This document shows positions 52,555 through 62,757 of a DNA stretch of 64,000 nt, one piece after another. Location: contig NC_067205.1 in assembly GCF_026262505.1 (NCBI RefSeq), positions 24,681,693 to 24,745,692 of the forward strand, written 5' to 3'. A program made the translations under genes and the position numbers. The notes under the pieces are model-generated. The model was not told the DNA's origin, searched no databases, and saw only the letters and a program-made list of their open reading frames with translations. This stretch comes from Trichomonas vaginalis G3. Taxonomy: Eukaryota > Parabasalia > Trichomonadida > Trichomonadidae. The stretch's first letter is position 1; every line of letters starts with the position of its first letter.

Positions 52555-53979
52555 ATGCCACGTAAGCTACGTAAGAATATACGTAAGAGGAAGGGAGCAT
52601 TGAAACATCCAATAGTAAAACTGACACCACAACAACAGTTGCAACAACAAATGATGAATAACCCCACTATGTTGCAACAAATGTCAAGCAACCCTATGCT
52701 TTTAAACCGAGTTATTGTTGCACAGAGTGGAGGTTTAAGAGCGGCACTTTTAGCGAAAATGGCAGGCTATGGTGGAGCTGCAGACGGAACAGCTTATAAC
52801 CCTCAAAGTCAAATGAATTTGAGTTCACTCAAAAATCAAATAACAGATGTCAAAAAGTCAAACATAGACATACAGAAACAAATAAGTGAAAACGAAAAGA
52901 AACTAGAATATGACAGACAGACAAAGAAACTCAATGAGTTAAACGTAGAGAAAAAGAAGAAAGAAGAACAACTGAAAGAACTAAGTACAGAGGAATATGC
53001 GAAAAAAGTGTCAGAAAAAGCAGCAGAAGTAGCAAAAATGGAACAAGATGTTATAAATTTGAAAAACCATACTACTCAATATAAAGTACTGAAAGATGAA
53101 GAGATAAAACAAAAAGCCATGAAGACATATATGGATAGCGATGAGTATAAAAAAGAAGTTGAAGCAAATGTAAAGGCAGAAAAACTTTTACAGTTGCAAA
53201 ACCAAACCGTACAGTATGAAAACTTAGCACAAGAAAGTAAAAATAACGACGCAGCCATGCAAAAGGCAATGAAAAGTGCAGATATTATAAAAGCTAATAA
53301 TGACTGGTTAGATGCCCAAGCCAACGCTAAAGCAGCCCAACTTATAGGGTCAATAAGGACAAAAATACAAGCGGATGAAGACAGTTCAAATGAAGCTTTA
53401 ATGAATGCTGACTTTAAGAATGCCTTCGAAGCTCTTCATAGTAAGGTGAAACTAGTGAACGACTTCTCATTTGGAAAGAAACTGAAGTCTGAAGGTTTCG
53501 ACAAAGAGTTAAGAGAAGTAGCACAAAATATGACGAAAATAACAGATGCAGCAACGAGACAGGCAGTTCAAAGTGCCTATGACGCCGTTAGAGCAACTGT
53601 TGTGGAAAGTCAAGAAAAAGAGTTACAACAGACCAAAACAGACCTAGTAAATGCTTTCTTAAAAACGAAAAGTCAGGTAGGACATTATGCTGCAGATGGA
53701 ACATATGTGCCAGCTGGTGGAACTTATATACCACCAAACCCTCCAAGAGAAGCACCTGCACCAGGACTACCTAAAACATTTACATCGTCACATGGACACA
53801 GACACAGGCATGCACCAAAACAACAACCAACACAACAACCAACAGTTCAAAATCCAGCACCACAACAACAACCAAAACCAACAGTTCAAAACCCTGCACA
53901 ACAACCAACAGTTCAAAATCCAGCACAACAACAACAACCAACACAACAACCAACAGTTCAAAATCCAGCACAACAATAA
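52555..53979 (+). CDS. Polinton B coiled-coil, Pro/Gln-rich protein
   Basis: 474 residues. The first 20 are very basic (MPRKLRKNIRKRKGALKHP), then Gln/Met-rich repeats, then a long coiled coil at about residues 90-330 (for example KKKKEEQLKEL), then a Tyr/Pro/Gly linker and repeats of PTVQNPAQQ. A TCACT initiator lies 7 nt before the ATG. The basic start and coiled coil suggest a structural or DNA-associated virion protein, by inference only. Family not recognised. Confidence 0.55.
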   Translation: MPRKLRKNIRKRKGALKHPIVKLTPQQQLQQQMMNNPTMLQQMSSNPMLLNRVIVAQSGGLRAALLAKMAGYGGAADGTAYNPQSQMNLSSLKNQITDVKKSNIDIQKQISENEKKLEYDRQTKKLNELNVEKKKKEEQLKELSTEEYAKKVSEKAAEVAKMEQDVINLKNHTTQYKVLKDEEIKQKAMKTYMDSDEYKKEVEANVKAEKLLQLQNQTVQYENLAQESKNNDAAMQKAMKSADIIKANNDWLDAQANAKAAQLIGSIRTKIQADEDSSNEALMNADFKNAFEALHSKVKLVNDFSFGKKLKSEGFDKELREVAQNMTKITDAATRQAVQSAYDAVRATVVESQEKELQQTKTDLVNAFLKTKSQVGHYAADGTYVPAGGTYIPPNPPREAPAPGLPKTFTSSHGHRHRHAPKQQPTQQPTVQNPAPQQQPKPTVQNPAQQPTVQNPAQQQQPTQQPTVQNPAQQ

Positions 53980-54030
53980 CAACCAAAACCAACAGTTCAA
54001 AACCCTGCACAACAACAACCACAAACAGAG
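53820..54030 (+). repeat. Coding minisatellite (PTVQNPAQQ units)
   Basis: Five or six units of about 30-45 bp built from CAACAACCAACAGTTCAAAA and CCAGCACAAC variants. The units vary by whole CAA-type triplets. Confidence 0.85.
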
Positions 54031-54078
54031 CAAGGACATAACAGAAGTAGAGAAAAAGGAAACCAAGAATTCTTAAAA

Positions 54079-55611
54079 ATGCTTAAGGAAGATTATGGTT
54101 ACCCAGATACTCTTGACTTTAGTGACAGATATAAAGAAGCTATTAGAAAGTTCAAGGAAGGAAATACTGACCCGAACCTATTTAGCTTTATGGTTCAGCA
54201 TCAAATCGGATATAATCTCAAACCTGGAAAATACAAGCTCGCTAAGGGATATGATTTAATAGCATATCATCCAAATGACATGGATGAATTTACTCCGAGA
54301 TATTTGATGTCAGAGCTAAATGATAATTCAACTCTCTTCATGAAACGCGTAAAAAATCGAGACGGAACGAAAGAAGAAAGGTTTATGAGTCCGGATGACT
54401 TAGATAGGGAACTTGTTAAAAACGGTCTCGGAATATATGAAATGCCAGCAGATGAGGTACAAGAAACTCAACAGGAAGAAGTTCAGATACAACCAGACAT
54501 GGAAGAAATAGTTCAGCAACAACAGCTAGAAGAGCCTGAAGGAAACAAACAAGTCCCTCCTTTGGAAACTAACTTCACAGAACTAGATGAAGATTTGGAA
54601 CAGCCGAAAAATCTTGACCCTCAACAAGAGTATGAGGAGAATATGGAATCTTTCCAAGAGTCTAAGAAAAATTCGGCTGACATAGTAGAAGAATATCGAA
54701 AAATGTTCACCGACATACAAAAGACTCCAACATCAGATGAAAATATTCAGCATAGAATGGAAGTACTGAAAGAAAATGTACGCAAATACAATAATCCTTT
54801 TTACTTACGACCATATAACGTTCAATCTTTGGCTGAACTCGGTGAAAATAAAAGGTTAAATTTCAACAAAACATATAGAAATGAAACATTGTTTAAAGTT
54901 CATTCAGAACCTAACCAATATGGAAACAAACCTATTGTACATGACCTTGCAAACGAAAGTTTGCAAAATGTCATAAAAACTTACTTTGCAGACAATGAAA
55001 TGAGAAGGGATGAATATTTAAGAAAACTCAAATGGACAGTACCAAATGAAATGTTAGTATTGAAAAACATGTTCCATGACAAAATAAAACCAACTACAGA
55101 AATAAATGACGCAAGACTGAAACGTTGGGTAAAAGCTTTCCCATTCACAAAAGATATTATTGGTTACATGGAAAGAAAACCAGAATGGCTACAAAAACAT
55201 ATATTTGGAAACGAGCTTATTCCATATGGACAAGCTCTGTTTGAAGAGCTTGAACCAGAAACTCAGGAAAGAGTCATGCAAACAATACGCGAAGACTCAA
55301 ATACAAACTATGACAAAATCTTTCTAGGATATAGGTTACCTGAGATGGGCGACCAGAGCCCAAAGGCAAAAAGGACATGGGAAATTTACAACATACTAGG
55401 TGAACATGAGGCAAAGATGCAACAACTTGAAGCAGAGGGCAAGTTACCAAAAGCGACACCAAAGAAGAAGAGAAGAGTAGAACAAAGTGAAAGTAGTGAA
55501 GAAGTAACTTCATCTAGTGAAAGTAGTGGCAATGAAGGAAAAAGAAGAGTTCAAAACTCAGTCAGGAAGAAAGTAAAGCTTGGTACGAGTGGGTTCTATT
55601 ATGACACATAA
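54079..55611 (+). CDS. Polinton B large protein of unknown function
   Basis: 510 residues. The N-terminal part (about 1-130) is folded-looking with YNLKPGKYKLAKGYDLIAYH. The middle (135-210) is Gln/Glu-rich, about 220-440 is helical, and the end has a basic KKKRRVEQ nuclear-localisation-like run, a Ser/Glu-rich SESSEEVTSSSESS segment and a basic tail. It lies directly before the major capsid gene with 32 bp between. The start may lie further upstream. No family is recognised. Confidence 0.55.
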   Translation: MLKEDYGYPDTLDFSDRYKEAIRKFKEGNTDPNLFSFMVQHQIGYNLKPGKYKLAKGYDLIAYHPNDMDEFTPRYLMSELNDNSTLFMKRVKNRDGTKEERFMSPDDLDRELVKNGLGIYEMPADEVQETQQEEVQIQPDMEEIVQQQQLEEPEGNKQVPPLETNFTELDEDLEQPKNLDPQQEYEENMESFQESKKNSADIVEEYRKMFTDIQKTPTSDENIQHRMEVLKENVRKYNNPFYLRPYNVQSLAELGENKRLNFNKTYRNETLFKVHSEPNQYGNKPIVHDLANESLQNVIKTYFADNEMRRDEYLRKLKWTVPNEMLVLKNMFHDKIKPTTEINDARLKRWVKAFPFTKDIIGYMERKPEWLQKHIFGNELIPYGQALFEELEPETQERVMQTIREDSNTNYDKIFLGYRLPEMGDQSPKAKRTWEIYNILGEHEAKMQQLEAEGKLPKATPKKKRRVEQSESSEEVTSSSESSGNEGKRRVQNSVRKKVKLGTSGFYYDT

Positions 55612-55643
55612 ATCCAACTATTCTATATTTTTACCCATATGAA

Positions 55644-57254
55644 ATGTACGCCGCTCAGAATATAACGCCAACAGTTTTGGATGCCATGAACGGAAATGTT
55701 TCCGAATGGTATAACGAATGCGACAATGCCATTAGAAGGTCAGAAATAGTTCCTGGAACTTACGAATATACAACTGCTGTTTCTTATGGAAACGTAGGTG
55801 AGTTTGGAGAAGGTTCTTCAACAACAGTAGATATTGCTTGCGACAGGTTTCATATTATTTCTATTGACAACTCATTCTTATACGTGGAACAAGACATTGA
55901 AATAAAACCTTCTGCCAAGTTGTCTGACAAGAAAGGTTGCAATAGAATTTTCTATGTCGGATACCAATATGCTCCAGAAGTTTTCATGGGATATAAGATA
56001 TATTCTAACTCTGACTTAGTTCAAACAGTAACATGGGCAAACTATGAATGGTTCGCTTTGAGAAACTCCGTACAACCACAAGCTAGAGAACAAACAGACC
56101 AGTATGCAACTATTGAGAAAATAAGAAGACTTGACCCTAACGTTCCAGGAGTTTATGTTAACCTTTCTGGTTCAGATGGAACTGCTGCCACTAAAGTAAA
56201 ACTGAAACTTAGAGTTCCTTTGTCATCTTTCCTCATCTTCAGGTTTTTAAGATACTTGCCAAACTGGGCAGGAAAAATTTCTATCGAACTTACTCCAAGC
56301 AAAAATAACTTAGTCATTGCACCAACACAAGACCCATTCACTCTTACAGACGTAAAGGGAACAAATCAAACGTCATTCGCCGAATTTTGCAAAGACAAAG
56401 TTGACTTAAACTTTGGTTTCTCAAACCTCAACAATGAAGTAAACTATTATTTCAATGCTGCTGGAACTGCTTGGGACCCAGTTAAGTTCACATGCGAACA
56501 GTTTGAATGCAAGAGAATAGAAAGCAGACTTGCAGTCTATATGTTGGACCCAGATATTTCAAATGCTTTAGCTGCCAAATATATTGCAGTTCCACTTATG
56601 TTCCCTATACACCAAATATCTGTCAAAGACTTTGCAGGTGAAGTTGGAAACCAAAATCCAGGAGCCGCAGGTGCAAGAACAGATATTGCTTTAACAACTG
56701 CAATGAAACATGCAGATACTATGTTTGTACTGTTCAGACGAACTATAAATGACTATTCTTGTTTCTACAACCCTGGTATTAAATATCATATAAACATAGA
56801 TGGCAAATATTATCCAAGAGAAGAATATTCTACAGTTGAGGATATGAGGTCATACAACTTGACATTAGATGCTATGAACTTTAACAACAATTCACAACAA
56901 CCATTAACCCTGAAATGCAAAATTCTATTATGCCATATGTGAAAGTATGGACTCATACAGGAGGTCAAAAAACTCAATATACAAATGGAGACCGTTCAAA
57001 CTTTTGGCTTGGCATTCCATTTGCTGACTCAGAAGACTTTATGGGTGGTATTTCAACTGTTGGTACAGTTCAAAATACAATATACTGGTGACAGAGACGG
57101 TCCAGATGAATTGAGAGCAAAGAAGTTTACAAAACCAATAGCACTTTTCACGGAAGATGCTCTTTTGAAGATTCGTTCGATGAAACCTGCTGGGGCTCCT
57201 CAGATTGGCATAACGACAGCTTCCATCGAGCAGATTTTGGCAGCAGGTCAGTAA
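55644..57254 (+). pseudogene. Polinton B major capsid protein
   Basis: The shell-forming double-jelly-roll protein. Diagnostic for trichomonad and other Polintons are the middle (VPLSSFLIFRFLRYLPNW followed by IELTPSKNNLVI), the FALRN-type loop region and the C-terminal MKPAGAPQIG stretch. Total length of about 537 codons fits the family. It is convergent with, and overlaps by a few bases, the small gene at 57248-57564. It looks broken about once. Confidence 0.8.
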
Positions 57255-57564
57255 GTTGTTTCTTGAACTGACTTCTCTCCGTCAAATATTGACAGTACGC
57301 CAGTTTTGACATAATATTGTATTATAAACTTTCCTTTAGTAATATCTGTAAGTTTTGAAGTTATATTTTTGTCTGCTTAAGAACTTTCACCATTTCAGCT
57401 ATACCAACTTTCTTTGCTTTATGAAAATATTAGGTTCAGCAAGACTGCTATTCTATAACATTTTCCATTGTTTGTGTAAAGAACTATTCGTCAATGTATT
57501 TGTATTGTTTGTGAGTATAAACTTTGTTCTGCTTCAATTCAATAAGATATCCGAATACGTCCAT
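57248..57564 (-). pseudogene. Polinton B small protein, divergent partner of the CCG protein
   Basis: Minus-strand coding-like runs include MDVFGYLIELKQNKVYTHKQ and, at the end, NITSKLTDITKGKFIIQYYV. Its place, divergent from the CCG protein and convergent with the gene beyond, matches 36055-36456 of family A. The start at 57564 is 18 bp from the CCG start. It looks broken about three times. Function unknown. Confidence 0.45.
57281..57293. terminator. Hairpin GTCAA-ATA-TTGAC after the capsid gene
   Basis: A 5-bp stem with a 3-nt loop, 27 nt after the major capsid stop. The layout resembles the GC hairpins of family A but it is weaker. Confidence 0.3.
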
Positions 57565-57582
57565 CTTTTTATTCTAAGTAAA
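57565..57582. promoter_or_regulatory. 18-bp bidirectional promoter, family B
   Basis: CTTTTTATTCTAAGTAAA is all that separates two divergent start codons. TTTATTCT ends 7 nt before the CCG-protein ATG, exactly as in family A (1864-1871 before 1879). Confidence 0.6.
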
Positions 57583-58161
57583 ATGTCATTTCCGAAAAAT
57601 AGAAGCGTAAGTGTTTCAAAAGGTTTAATGGCGGTGGCAGATGTGAAGTTAAATTCACCAACTCAAACAAACAGTCAAAGTGTTGTTGTCAATGTCAAAG
57701 ACAGAGATGTTGAAGTGGGGAAACCATACGAAGACGAAGATGGTATACAACATTGTTCTTGTAAAAGAACCAACATATCCTGAAGTTAACAGAGACTTAA
57801 GTTCTGTTCAGATATTCGAAACGACTACCAACAACTGAAAGACAAACTTCAAACTCAGGAGAAGATTTGTCAAGCTTTAAGTATAATGTTAAACTTGGGA
57901 GAACACAACCCTGTAAAAGTGAACTCATATGTCATTGCACCTCATGAAGTTTTGAAAGAACTATTGAAACTTTTGACAGAGGCAGACGATATAAACATCA
58001 AAGAAATAGAACCCGACATTTGTTGCTGTGGTGTTTCATATAATGTCATTGACAAGATATACGTTATGAAAGGAGGTGAAACGTTGAACTTAAAATATAG
58101 TTTCCCAGACGTTATAAAAATATTTGACGACCACAACATTTCATTAAAATTTATTTGCTAA
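57583..58161 (+). pseudogene. Polinton B CCG-family protein
   Basis: Starts MSFPKNRSVSVSKGLMAVAD (compare MRSKSILAGAV in family A), has an acidic linker, and ends with IEPDICCCGVSYN, LKYSF and ISLKFIC. The Cys-Cys-Gly turn, the Lys-Tyr-Ser strand and the LKF/LKY end match 35415-36029. The penton start follows its stop by a few bases. It looks broken about once. Function unknown. Confidence 0.6.
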
Positions 58162-58165
58162 GTAA

Positions 58166-58964
58166 ATGGCAGAAGACATAATGGTTTATACTATTACGAC
58201 TAAAAACCCTGAGTCATATAATTCTATAACAACAAACTTACAAAGTCCTCAAGGACGATATTGTAAACTAACCTTAAACACAATGACGACTAAAGCCTGT
58301 TTTGCTCTTTTGACACCAGAAGACTTTATTGTTGTGAATGGTAAAAAATACTCCTTTGAAGATACTTACTCAGATATACCACCAACAGGTTTTGTTGACT
58401 TATTTAATACTTTAAGTACGGGTGTAACATGTGCTGCAACTAGAGCAGGTTTCATTATGTTTGGATGTCCGACTGAGTTTTACTATAAACGATATGAGCT
58501 ATAATACAAAACTTATTTCTGGTTTTTACTACCAACAGTTTCCTATAACAGGAAAATGTGTCATACAAGGAATGTCTATTCCATTGACATTAAGCACACC
58601 AATCTTATATATTGTTTCAAACTTAGGTTCAAAGTGTTATTCGAATGTCGACAGAAACTATTATGACCAAAAGATACTTATGCGTATAAACAATACTTTC
58701 TCTGCTGGTTTGCCTATTGTTCATTCGAATGCAGAATTTTCAACCTTAGTGAACTCAAACACTTTGGCAAGTATAACGTTGACATTAGTTGACGCAAACT
58801 TTGTTCCTGTAAAACTTTTATGTCCTATGTATTTGTCAATGACGGCAGAAAGTTTCGAATTGGAAGATGCAACTGGTGAAAGTATTGTATTACAAGAACA
58901 ACTTCAACAACAAATAGCTCAAGAACAACAAATGCAACAAATGGAACAACAAAGTCAAGAATAA
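58166..58964 (+). pseudogene. Polinton B penton protein
   Basis: Penton-type minor capsid protein of about 265 codons. The C-terminal LVDANFVPVKLLCPMYL pattern matches the family A penton. A Gln-rich tail (EQLQQQIAQEQQMQQM) is extra. A TCATT about 24 nt upstream may serve as initiator. It sits between the CCG protein and the helicase. It looks broken about once. Confidence 0.68.
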
Positions 58965-58993
58965 AAAAATATTATTTTTTTATTTTTATAAAA

Positions 58994-60229
58994 ATGTACA
59001 GAATAGATGTTTCAGATTTTTATGACTTCCAAGCATTCAGAAATATGTGTCCATTTAGAGACTATAACAAAGCAGTCGAGAATTTGAAACGTTTAGTCAT
59101 TTATGTTGACTCTGCCCCAGAATGTTATGTCATGAAAGAATGGGATGTTGTCTTTAACAAACCAAGAGCAACAATAGTGTCTGAACAAGAATGTAGACAG
59201 AAACTTAAGAAAATAAAAGTCGTACAAGTTGGAATGAAGATATTAGATGCTTGGGATATCTTATTGTCAAAGTTAGAAGATTTTTCAGTTCGAGGTATAA
59301 AGTTCTATACACCTTCTCCAAACTTCTATTCTATCTTCACTGGATATAAATACGAACAAGTAGAATGGAAAGAAAATGTTATAGAAGCTTGGTTAGACCA
59401 TGTCAAAGAAATTATATGCAATGGAAACGAAAAGGTTTATGAGTATATCTTATGTTGGTTTGCAAACATCTTACAACATCCAGGTGCTAAAAATGAAACT
59501 GCTCTCATTATAATTGGAAAACAAGGAACAGGTAAGAACACTTTCTTTACAGATATTTTGTGCAAACTGTTAGAAGGTTATTCGAATCCGAATATGACAA
59601 ACTTAGAAAACATCTGTGGCAAGTTTAACTCCTCAATAGAGAATATGAAACTTATAGTTTGCAATGAACTTCAAAGTATAGATACAACAAAAGTTTTGAA
59701 CTCAGATGCTTTGAAGAGTCTTATAACAGACAAAGTTGGAGTTGTTGAAAGAAAGTATAAAGACCAAAGAGTTTGTGAAAATGTTGCAAACTTCATTATG
59801 GTTTCAAACAATGCTGTTCCGATGAAGTTAGAAAGTTCTGACAGAAGATATGTAGTTGTCAGAACGTCAGATTCTCATATGCAAGATACAGAATATTTTG
59901 ACGACTTAGCAGAAACTTTGACATCTGACTTTTACAACCACTTGTTCTCATATTTCATGACATTAGATATTTCTAAGTTCAATCCAAGACAAATTCCACA
60001 TACCGAAGAGAGACAAACATTGTTAGAAGCAAACAAGAGTGTATATGAACTGTTCATAGAAGAAAGCGACTTTGAGTGTTTAGATGAAAAGTCTTTATAT
60101 GATGAATATAAACAATATTGTCAAGAATATGGTTATATGGCAGCTTCTAAACGTACATTCTTGGCAAATGTCAAAAGTCTTTTAGACGTACAGAATGGTG
60201 TATATACAAAGAAAAATTTTTCTGAGTAA
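58994..60229 (+). CDS. SF3 helicase (D5-like), Polinton B
   Basis: 411 residues; would unwind DNA during the element's replication. Walker A GKQGTGKN at 175-182, the B motif KLIVCNEL at 219-226, motif C NFIMVSNN at 266-273 and an arginine-rich SSDRRYVVV just after are diagnostic for superfamily 3. The N-terminal 150 residues could be a primase-like or D5-N-type domain, but primase motifs are not obvious. An A/T tract (TTATTTTTTTATTTTT) precedes the ATG. It looks whole. Confidence 0.88.
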   Translation: MYRIDVSDFYDFQAFRNMCPFRDYNKAVENLKRLVIYVDSAPECYVMKEWDVVFNKPRATIVSEQECRQKLKKIKVVQVGMKILDAWDILLSKLEDFSVRGIKFYTPSPNFYSIFTGYKYEQVEWKENVIEAWLDHVKEIICNGNEKVYEYILCWFANILQHPGAKNETALIIIGKQGTGKNTFFTDILCKLLEGYSNPNMTNLENICGKFNSSIENMKLIVCNELQSIDTTKVLNSDALKSLITDKVGVVERKYKDQRVCENVANFIMVSNNAVPMKLESSDRRYVVVRTSDSHMQDTEYFDDLAETLTSDFYNHLFSYFMTLDISKFNPRQIPHTEERQTLLEANKSVYELFIEESDFECLDEKSLYDEYKQYCQEYGYMAASKRTFLANVKSLLDVQNGVYTKKNFSE

Positions 60230-60265
60230 ATTTTAAAAAAAATATTTTTTTATCCGATAGAAAAG

Positions 60266-60685
60266 ATGACGAAATTCATCTCAGTAAATAAGTACATGTC
60301 AGGACTTAAAGAAGAACTAGATCCATTCACATATTTGAATGTTTACTTCTACCATTTTGAAAAGTCTTCATTCAGCAAAGTTTGGAACATCGAACCAGTT
60401 AAGTTTGCTATTGTGACTAAAAATGGTGCGAAATTTGAAGACTTAGACATAGAAGGTTTGTTAACAGTCAAAGAAAGTTTGACAGAAGGTTCTCAAACCT
60501 TAAAGAAGGCAAAGCATACAAACTTGTTATACCTTATGAACCAAAGAAGACAGACGACTATGAATATTATGAGTCTAAAGTTGTAGAAGTTCAAGGTAAA
60601 TTTGGTAAAAAGATTTTAGAGTCTAAGCCAGTGTTTACTCCTAAAGAGGAAAGAGAACATTGACATTGACCCAGAAATGTTCTAA
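60266..60685 (+). pseudogene. Polinton B small protein after the helicase
   Basis: Starts MTKFISVNKYMSGLKEELDP, with LNVYFYHFEKSSFSKVW. The basic, Lys-rich second half is coding-like to the stop near 60685, where a long palindrome begins. No family is recognised; its place suggests a replication partner. It looks broken about once or twice. Confidence 0.4.
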
Positions 60686-60703
60686 AAATAAAATTTTATT
60701 TTT
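60684..60703. terminator. 20-bp perfect AT palindrome between convergent genes
   Basis: AAAAATAAAATTTTATTTTT lies between the plus gene ending at 60685 and the minus gene ending at 60755. A two-way transcript-end signal is possible, but low complexity weakens the case. Confidence 0.35.
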
Positions 60704-60754
60704 ACATGTCAAATTTCTTTTTCTCTGGAACTAGTTCAGGTTCTTTCTTCTCTT

Positions 60755-61150
60755 CTACTTTTTTCTCTTTCTTTTCTTTCTTCTCTTCTCTGGTGGAGAT
60801 ATGTCAAATTTCTCAGAACCATATCTATGTAAAAGTTCTTTGTCCTTTAATAGCTCATCTATTCTGTTTTCTATTTCATCTTCAAGAACACCGTATGTGT
60901 CTTCTTTGCATTCTAAGAACTTTTGTTGGACTTCATCTTTCCAATCGGCGTCATCTCTGTCAACAAGTCTGTCATTGACAAATTTTAAGACTGCTCTTTG
61001 TAATGTTTTATGGTTCTTGTCATATTCCCAGAAACAGAACTTTAGAACAAATTCACCTTTCTTGTTTACACTATGTAAGATTTTATGGTCGACAGATGTT
61101 TTGCTGTCAAAAAGTTTGTCTCGAATATAGATAGCGAAATCGCTAGACAT
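60755..61150 (-). CDS. Polinton B 131-residue protein with basic tail
   Basis: Starts MSSDFAIYIRDKLFDSKTSV, with a FVLKFCFWEYDKNHKTL core, acidic helices and an end KRRKKRKRKK. It is divergent from the ATPase, with 36 bp between the starts. The tail could bind DNA or act as a nuclear signal. No family is recognised. It looks whole. Confidence 0.55.
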   Translation of the reverse strand: MSSDFAIYIRDKLFDSKTSVDHKILHSVNKKGEFVLKFCFWEYDKNHKTLQRAVLKFVNDRLVDRDDADWKDEVQQKFLECKEDTYGVLEDEIENRIDELLKDKELLHRYGSEKFDISPPEKRRKKRKRKK

Positions 61151-61186
61151 TTTCTAAAAGATAAAAATTTTAATTTTTCTAAAAAT

Positions 61187-62062
61187 ATGTTAGAAAAAAA
61201 GTTTGCTGACATTGACAAGAAATTTGAGAATGTTTTAAACAAGAACAAGAGGAAGTTAGAAAATGCTCAGATAAAGCCTATACATGAAAAGTTCTTATTT
61301 GCTCAGAATGGTATAACAGGTCTAATTGCACCACCTGGGTCTGGTAAGACTTTCACTTATCTTAAAATGGCTGCACAACAACAAGAACTAGATGAGAAGA
61401 ACCCATTCTATGAGTTAGTTGTTATTTGTTCGACTTCTGGTCAATTTGACCAAACCGTCAATTCGTTCAAAGATATTATAAAGAAGTCTAAGTTAGTATG
61501 TATAAAGGATACTGAGTTGTTAGATTGGATAAAGAAGTACCAAAGAAGAGTTTTGAAGTATAATGCTATAAATGAGTATATAAATTCTAAGTTTAAAGAA
61601 CCTAATGAGGAAATGCAGAGAATATTAGACAAACACCACTTCAGAAACAAACAGAAAGAGATAGAATACATTTCGAAGAAATTGCAATCTTACGATTGGA
61701 AGACTTACCCTCATAGATGTCTTCTTATCTTAGATGATTTCGCCTCTCATCCTTTGTTAAAGAACAGAGAACAAGATATGTGTCGAATTCTTAAGAAGCT
61801 CAGACACTTTAACATCTCAGTTGTCATTTGTGTACAGACAGCAAAGAGTTTAAGTAAGGATGTTAAAAGAATACTTACTGACATAATACTTTTCCCCGGA
61901 TTGTCCGAAGACGATTTCATGGAACTTATGAAAGAGTCCATGGCAGGTAAGTTTGACAGACATGAACTATGGGAGAAGTACAAAGTCATACAAGACCCTC
62001 ATACTTCTTTCAGAATTCATATCTACGCAAACAAAGTTCAAATTGTAAAAAGTCAAGCTTGA
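61187..62062 (+). CDS. Polinton B packaging ATPase (A32/FtsK-like)
   Basis: 291 residues. Walker A APPGSGKT is at about 48-55, Walker B CLLILDDF at 178-185, followed by LRHFNISVVICVQT. It matches the family A ATPase through its length, including the DKHH element before the Walker B strand. It would drive DNA packaging. ATG 61187 was chosen because the open frame upstream crosses the divergent gene. It looks whole. Confidence 0.9.
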   Translation: MLEKKFADIDKKFENVLNKNKRKLENAQIKPIHEKFLFAQNGITGLIAPPGSGKTFTYLKMAAQQQELDEKNPFYELVVICSTSGQFDQTVNSFKDIIKKSKLVCIKDTELLDWIKKYQRRVLKYNAINEYINSKFKEPNEEMQRILDKHHFRNKQKEIEYISKKLQSYDWKTYPHRCLLILDDFASHPLLKNREQDMCRILKKLRHFNISVVICVQTAKSLSKDVKRILTDIILFPGLSEDDFMELMKESMAGKFDRHELWEKYKVIQDPHTSFRIHIYANKVQIVKSQA

Positions 62063-62081
62063 AAAATCTAAGTGTTTAGTC

Positions 62082-62262
62082 TTAGTAAGATGGTAGCTTC
62101 TTAAAGCAAATACCATTGCTGAGTTTTATGTACGTGAAGAGAAGTACAATGAATTCAATTACGAGTACAATTGCAATGACAACTAAGGCAACTATTTTTG
62201 TCTTTTGCCAGCAAGGGTACTTCTTCTCTTTCCAATGGTTCGGCAGAACTATACTCACTCAT
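62082..62262 (-). pseudogene. Polinton B single-span membrane protein
   Basis: The minus strand encodes an acidic N-terminus (MSEYSSAEPLEREEV) and a clear membrane helix (IVALVVIAIVLVIEFIVLLF) followed by a short basic tail. It is convergent with the ATPase. Small one-span proteins are common in Polintons and virophages. Function unknown. It looks broken about once. Confidence 0.5.
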
Positions 62263-62306
62263 GAGAAACGCCAAAACGGTTTAATAGAAAAAGTGTCATT
62301 TTTTTC

Positions 62307-62495
62307 ATGTCCGAAGACTCGAAGGTGCAACACTTCCAAAATACCGACGAACTCAGAAGAGCAGCATGGCAGTATGTTCTTGACAACTTCTTTGAGTTTT
62401 CCAGGTACACCTTGGAAAATGCTGAAGAACTCCGACACAGAGAATTTGGAGAAATTGCACTCCAATACTACCTTGACAAACAAAGGGTAAATTAA
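62307..62495 (+). CDS. Polinton B 62-residue helical protein
   Basis: Starts MSEDSKVQHFQNTDELRRAA and is charged and helical to the end (YYLDKQRVN). A TCATT initiator 9 nt upstream supports the start. No family is recognised. Confidence 0.5.
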   Translation: MSEDSKVQHFQNTDELRRAAWQYVLDNFFEFSRYTLENAEELRHREFGEIALQYYLDKQRVN

Positions 62496-62530
62496 GACTA
62501 AAAACTTAACGTTTAAAAAGTGACGTTTTT

Positions 62531-62662
62531 ATGAGCTCCGAGTCACCGAGAAAACTTGGTCAGATGTTAGCAGCTTACTTCCCTGAGGAGGATGAAGCGT
62601 TACATACATCAGGTTCAAAAACAACGAACCTGGAATTGCGTACCAAATTCGCAATTACATGA
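62531..62662 (+). CDS. Polinton B small ORF, 43 residues
   Basis: Starts MSSESPRKLGQMLAAYFPEE. The next bases (TGACCATGGAAGAG) keep a coding look in another frame, so the original gene may have been longer. No family is recognised. Confidence 0.35.
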   Translation: MSSESPRKLGQMLAAYFPEEDEALHTSGSKTTNLELRTKFAIT

Positions 62663-62757
62663 CCATGGAAGAGTACGAAAGGTTTCTACAAGAGAAACCA
62701 GCTCTAAACAACTCAGAAAAGAAAGATTAAAAAGTTTAATTCGTAATTGTTTATTTT

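Noticed and set aside
53780-54066. Val/Leu-rich minus-strand frames over the Pro/Gln repeats.
   Set aside because: Antisense reading of CAA/CCA repeats gives hydrophobic runs; not a membrane protein gene.
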